This document shows, one piece after another, positions 59,534-64,000 of a DNA stretch of 64,000 nt. The DNA comes from Stereocaulon alpinum (taxonomy: Eukaryota > Ascomycota > Lecanoromycetes > Lecanorales > Stereocaulaceae). The notes under the pieces were generated by a model that worked only from the letters and a program-made list of their open reading frames with translations, was not told the DNA's origin and searched no databases. The stretch is from positions 389,518-453,517 of the forward strand of contig JAEUBA010000015.1 in the NCBI GenBank assembly GCA_018257865.1, in the 5' to 3' direction. Position 1 is the stretch's first letter, and every line of letters starts with the position of its first letter. The translations under genes and the position numbers were made by a program.

Positions 59534-62500
59534 ATTTTCTATTTTTAGTTATTAACCTAAGTTAGACTAATATTCTTATTAGTTAGAAATTCTTAAAGTA
59601 CTATAATATTAAGTAAGTCTATATAAAAGGGAAGAATAGCCTTAAATAGCCTATTAATATAGCTATTTAGTAGTACTTTAATAAAAGGGTACTTCTCCCT
59701 ATAACTTCGCTTAAGAAACTAATTTCCTTAGAGTACTAATAAGATACTAAGTATTAGAACGCTCTTTTTAAGGTAGATAAGTATTATTATAGCTAAGCTA
59801 AGCTTACTTCTATTAACCCTAAGCTTTTAATAGACCGCTAGATTAATACTTTATCCTAAAGTATACTACCCTCTCTATAGTTAGCTTTAGTTTCTCCTAT
59901 TTACTTAAAATTAACTAATTTATATAGCGGTAGGCCGTTAAGTTTTATTTAAGACTTAGAAAAATACCTTACTAAAATAGAGAATACCCTCTAAGGGCTA
60001 AATATACTAGTTATATTAAGTCTAAAGATATTACTAGTTAAGACTTAACGCCTTAGCTATAGTACTTATATAATAGATATCGCTTTAATTTCTACTATCG
60101 CGATATCCTATTTCTACCTTAGTAAGAAGTCTAAGAGACTTTTTAATTCTAATACCTTTATTACCTCTATATAGGATTTAGAGTATAAGATTAACTATAG
60201 GGTAGATTAATACTAAAAGTATCTTTTTCTTAAACTTACTACTATAGATATAACTCTCTCCCCTTAAAAAGTATTTAAGATTAAATACTAAGCTAATAAG
60301 GACTTAGTAAAGGCTAAGCTTCTACTATAATACTAAGAGTTTACCCCTCTCTTTTTATAAAAAGACTTTAATATATTACCTAATAGAAGACTAAGTATAG
60401 ATTATAAAATTAAGCTTACTAGCTTAAATACCTTAACCTTTAAGCCGCTATAAAAGATAACTAATAAGTAACTCTCTAAAGTTAAATACTATATTATAGA
60501 CTACCTCTATAAGAGATTTATTAAGTTATTAAATATACTATACTTTATATAGCTCTAATACTCTTTACTAGAAAGGAAGATAGTAGCTTATATTTCTATA
60601 TTAATTTCTAAAAGCTTAATAACCTAATTAAGAAAGATCTATACCTACTCCCCCTAATAGATAAGATAATAGCTTAAATTTATAAGGCTAAGATCTTTAT
60701 AAAGATTAATATCTAATAAGTATTTTATTAGGTAAGGATTTATTAAGACTTAAAGGACCTTATTAGCTTCTATAATTAATATAGTACCTTTAAGTATAAG
60801 GTAATATTATTTAGGTTAACTAATACCTTAACTACCTTCTAGCGCTTTATTAATAATATCTTAATAAAGTATCTTAATAACTTCTACTTAGCCTATATAG
60901 ATAATATCCTTATCTACTCTAAAACTCTTAAGGAGTATAAGATTTATATAAAGAAGGTTATAAAAATCCTATAGACTAATAACCTATAAGTAGATATTAA
61001 AAAGAGCGAGTTTAATATTTAGAAAACTAAGTTTCTTAGCTTTATTATTAAAGTTAATAGTATTAAGGTAAATCTAGAGAAGGTTACTATTATTAAGACT
61101 TAGTAGTATATAAGTAATATATAAGGTATTTAGAGCTACCTAAGCTTTTATAACTTTTATAGAAGGTTTATTTAAGGGTATAGTAAGATTATAACTCTAC
61201 TTATCCGCCTAATAATTAAGGATATACCCTTCTACTTTAATAATATCTATTACTATATATAGGACTCCCTCCGCTAAGCCTTCCTCTCTACCCTTATCCT
61301 TAAGTATTATAATACCTATAAGGAAACCCGCCTTAAGACGGATTCCTTAGATAGAGTAGTCGCTAGTATTTTATTATAAAAGTATAAGGATAGCCTCTTT
61401 TACCTAGTAGGATACTTTTTTAAGATAATAGGTAATATAGAGCTAAATTACCTAATCTATAATAAGGAATTACTCGCGATTTTCTACTCCTTCTAGTAGT
61501 ATAAGCTAGAGCTCCTTAGGATATAGAAGTCGATCTATATATATACTAATTATAAGGCCTTAGAATACTTTATAACTACTAAAGACCTTATAATTTACTA
61601 AGCTTACTAGGCTAAGTTCTTTACTAACTTCTACTTTATAATTATATACCGTATAGGTATTACGAATATTATAGCGGATATACTATCTTATAGGGAGTAA
61701 GATATCATACCTTTAAAAGCCTATAAACGCGTAATCTAAAGCTAGTAACTCCTTCTAAATAAGAAGGTTAACTCTTAAATATTAAAAGAAGTTACTATTT
61801 CCTCCCTTACTACCTATTTAGACTATAACTTAGTTTAAATTATAGAAAAGGTTAAGCTATTATTTATAGCTACGTTAGTAGACCTAAAAGAGCTAGAAGA
61901 GTACCTAAAAGGCGAAGTACCTAATCCCGCCTTAGTAGCCGTATATAATATTAAGGGTTATAATATTATTAACTAGGTAATTAACGCTAATAAGAACTCG
62001 CTAATACTAAAGCCCTTACGTAAGTAAGCTTATAACGACTATATTAACTATAAGCTAGACTATAGTAAACTATACTTTTAAGGTAGACTTAAAGTACTAA
62101 TAAAGCTACTAGAGTTACGGACGTCTCTAATCTACTATATCTACGCCTAGCCCGCTATTATATACGTAGGGATTAGTAAAGTTAAAATAATCCTATCTAG
62201 GCAGTACTACTAGAAGAATATTAGAAATAATATAGTATAGTATATCGCTAACTATAGCTATACTTAAATAAAGGCTTATAAAGATAAGACTCTAGGCTTT
62301 CTAAAGCCTCTAAAGATTCTAGTATACCCCTACTAGTACCTAATAATAGATTTTACTAAACTCCCTTTAGACGAAGCTAGTTATAATTTCGCCTTTATAG
62401 TAATAGATTAATTATTAAAGAAGTCCCTCTCCTTACTATATTATAAGACTATTATAGCTAAGGGAATAGCTAAGTTATTCCTAACTTACTAAACCTACTA

Positions 62501-63536
62501 CTAAGGTATACCTAACTCTATTATATTAGATTAAGGAGTATAATTTATATTAACTTTCTAGAAGGAGTACTACTATATCCTAAGTATTAAGGTAAAACTA
62601 ATTACAGCCTATAATCCGAACGTTAACGGGTAAACGGAGATTATAAACTAGTATATAAAATAGTAGCTCCGGCCCTTCTATATATACTACTAAGATAACT
62701 AGAGTTAGATACTATTAATTATAGATCTAGCCTACTTAACCTTACTATACGAATCTCTAAGTATTACGCTCTTCTAACTATTAAATAGTTATAAGCTACG
62801 CTCCTTATAGGATCCCTATAACCCTAATCCTCCTACTACCGCTTTAGAGAAGCTTAATTATAAGGACGCTATATAGATCGCCTCCTATATAGAAGATACT
62901 ATACGATTTATATACTTAACCTTATAGTTATAATAAGATAAGATAAGACGAATAGCTAACTATAAGTATTATAAGGTTAACTAGGATATTAGGGACCTAG
63001 TACTAGTTAATACTTAGAACTAAAAAGTAGACTAACCCTCCCGTAAGCTCTCTAATAACTAGTATAGCCTAGTTAAGGTCTTAGAAAGGGTTAGTAAAAG
63101 CTAGAGAGTAGAGCTCCTAAAGGACTAGATAATTTAGCTAGTATTCTACTCCTACTCCCTCTATAAATACTTAGATAACCCGTTACTAGGCTAATAACGC
63201 CCTAACCTAGCCCTAATATAGCTATTACCGGAGTAAGATAAGTAGGAACTAGAGGGGATACTAGGCTCTAAACTAGTAGGCTCTACCTTAAAGTACTAGA
63301 TTAGGTAAAGAGGTATAGATAAAGACTTAGAGTAGTATTCCTACTCTAACGCTATAATAGCGCCTTATATATTAAAGGCTTTCCACCTATAATATCCTAA
63401 TATAAAAGGCCTTCTACGAGTACTCCCTACTTAGCTAGAGGCTTATAATAATAGGATTAACGACTATATAAACCTTAACGATAACTATCTAATAATAGTA
63501 ACTACGCGGACGTAGTTTTTTAGAGGGGGGGGGTAG

Positions 63537-63872
63537 TATTATAATTCTAATCCGGGGGTCTTTAATAGCTTACTAGTCCTTTATTACTTACTAGTATTTA
63601 TATACCCTATCTAAGTTAGACTAAGTTTAGTTCGACTTATATCTAACTTATATTTAACTTAGCCTAGGTCTAACGCTAGGCCCTTTTAGCTTTAGTATAG
63701 CGCTTAACTAGCGTTAGGGGTATTTAGGCCTATAAGCTCCTAAGCTTTTACTTCTTTTCTTCTTTATCCTATTTTCTAGATACTAAGCGTAGCCTATTAG
63801 CTAAATCCTAATATAAGGTAGTTTTCTTTAAAGCTGCCTTCTCCTACGATCACCTCTAGGCGAGCCGTAATA
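63537..63872 (+). repeat. Gypsy 3' LTR
   Basis: 336 bp, starting TATTATAATTCTAATCC and ending GAGCCGTAATA, directly after a G-rich purine tract. It carries some CpG/CpA-preserving variants against the 5' LTR (for example GATCACCTCTAG against GATTACCTTTAG), all of them transitions. Confidence 0.88.
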
Positions 63873-64000
63873 TTAAGGAGATATTAGATTTAGAAAACTA
63901 GCTATCCTTAGGGAAGTCGCCCCTAAGGACCTACTATTCTTATTATCTATAGAATTCTATAATCCCTTTAGTAGGCGTTTATTTATATATCCTATTACCT

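Larger units (their letters stand above)
57174..63872 (+). mobile_element. Complete Ty3/gypsy LTR retrotransposon, RIP-inactivated
   Basis: A 6699 bp element with 336 bp LTRs at both ends and the 5 bp target duplication TTAAG at 57169-57173 and 63873-63877. A purine tract with nine consecutive G (63521-63536) lies right before the 3' LTR, as expected for the plus-strand primer. The interior is TpA-saturated with many stops. Gag traces lie at about 57,700-58,900. The reverse transcriptase trace AYIDNILIYS sits at 60891-60920 (family YIDDILIYS), followed by the RNase H/integrase-length region. Pol therefore runs on the plus strand. A 19 bp tandem array sits inside at 59401-59533. The element is inserted in an older related copy. 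Confidence 0.88.
54754..64000 (+). mobile_element. Older gypsy-like copy, interrupted and running off the window
   Basis: The left LTR-like part starts with TATTACGGG at 54754 and shares TACTAGTATTTATATA and TCTAACGCTAGGCC blocks with the LTRs of the inner element. It seems to end near 55,020. A degraded gag follows (about 55,080-57,170), with the zinc knuckle trace KYFYYN-EGYFTTKY near 57050-57100, where Cys and His codons appear as Tyr (TGT/TGC to TAT/TAC, CAT/CAC to TAT/TAC), as RIP would do. The gag is cut by the 477 bp insert at 56537-57013. The complete gypsy at 57174-63872 sits just after the zinc knuckle. Sequence from 63878 to the end is the continuation of this host copy. No intact frame remains. 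Confidence 0.7.

Noticed and set aside
39840..64000. Possible CRISPR-like or satellite arrays in the AT-rich blocks
   Set aside because: The repetitive look comes from TpA saturation by RIP. Apart from the 19 bp array and the LTRs I saw no regular repeat-spacer pattern, and CRISPR arrays are not expected in a fungal nucleus.

Overview
The window reads as nuclear DNA of a filamentous ascomycete (Pezizomycotina). I favour a Dothideomycete, but that is inference from the overall look of the proteins. Genes are interrupted by many 49-90 bp introns with GT...CTGAC/CTAAC...AG signals. Household genes (SPO22/ZIP4, RRG9, RGP1, MOB1, ATP5, ADI1) are of fungal type. Two large blocks (about 39.5-44.8 kb and 54-64 kb) are TpA-rich and almost free of CpA/TpG, the signature of repeat-induced point mutation (RIP).

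Layout. 0.4-4.8 kb: SPO22/ZIP4 and RRG9, convergent. 5.2-13.8 kb: an accessory block with one intact and one frameshifted fungal rhodopsin-like membrane protein, a flavin monooxygenase pseudogene with five in-frame stops, and an intact 14-TM-type MFS exporter. 14.5-33.7 kb: conserved chromosome core with an MpaB/Lcp-type oxygenase, a large MABP1/WDR62-like WD40 protein, RGP1, MOB1, ATP synthase OSCP, acireductone dioxygenase, a 2EXR/F-box-like protein and a GH63/MGH1-like glucosidase. 34.5-39.5 kb: gene-poor, with a decayed GNAT acetyltransferase, a tRNA relic and a secreted CBM52-like protein. 39.5-44.8 kb: a complete Ty1/copia element on the minus strand with 228 bp LTRs and a CTAGG target duplication. 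45.9-51.5 kb: a GPI-anchored secreted protein and a secreted SMP-30-like beta-propeller, with long non-coding stretches. 54 kb to the end: nested, RIP-inactivated transposons. An older gypsy copy is interrupted by a 477 bp SINE/LINE-like insert (15 bp target duplication) and by a complete 6.7 kb gypsy element (336 bp LTRs, TTAAG target duplication).

The core genes serve unrelated cell functions (meiosis, mitochondrial respiration, Golgi trafficking, mitotic exit, methionine salvage) and are not an operon-like unit. The monooxygenase pseudogene beside the exporter and membrane sensors looks like an eroding accessory cluster. I did not find an obvious new defence or conflict system. The most unusual signals are the copia element whose LTRs are nearly clean while its interior is RIP-saturated, the short SINE-like insert, and repeated telobox-like motifs in promoters. 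Exon limits were derived by eye from splice signals and reading-frame continuity.
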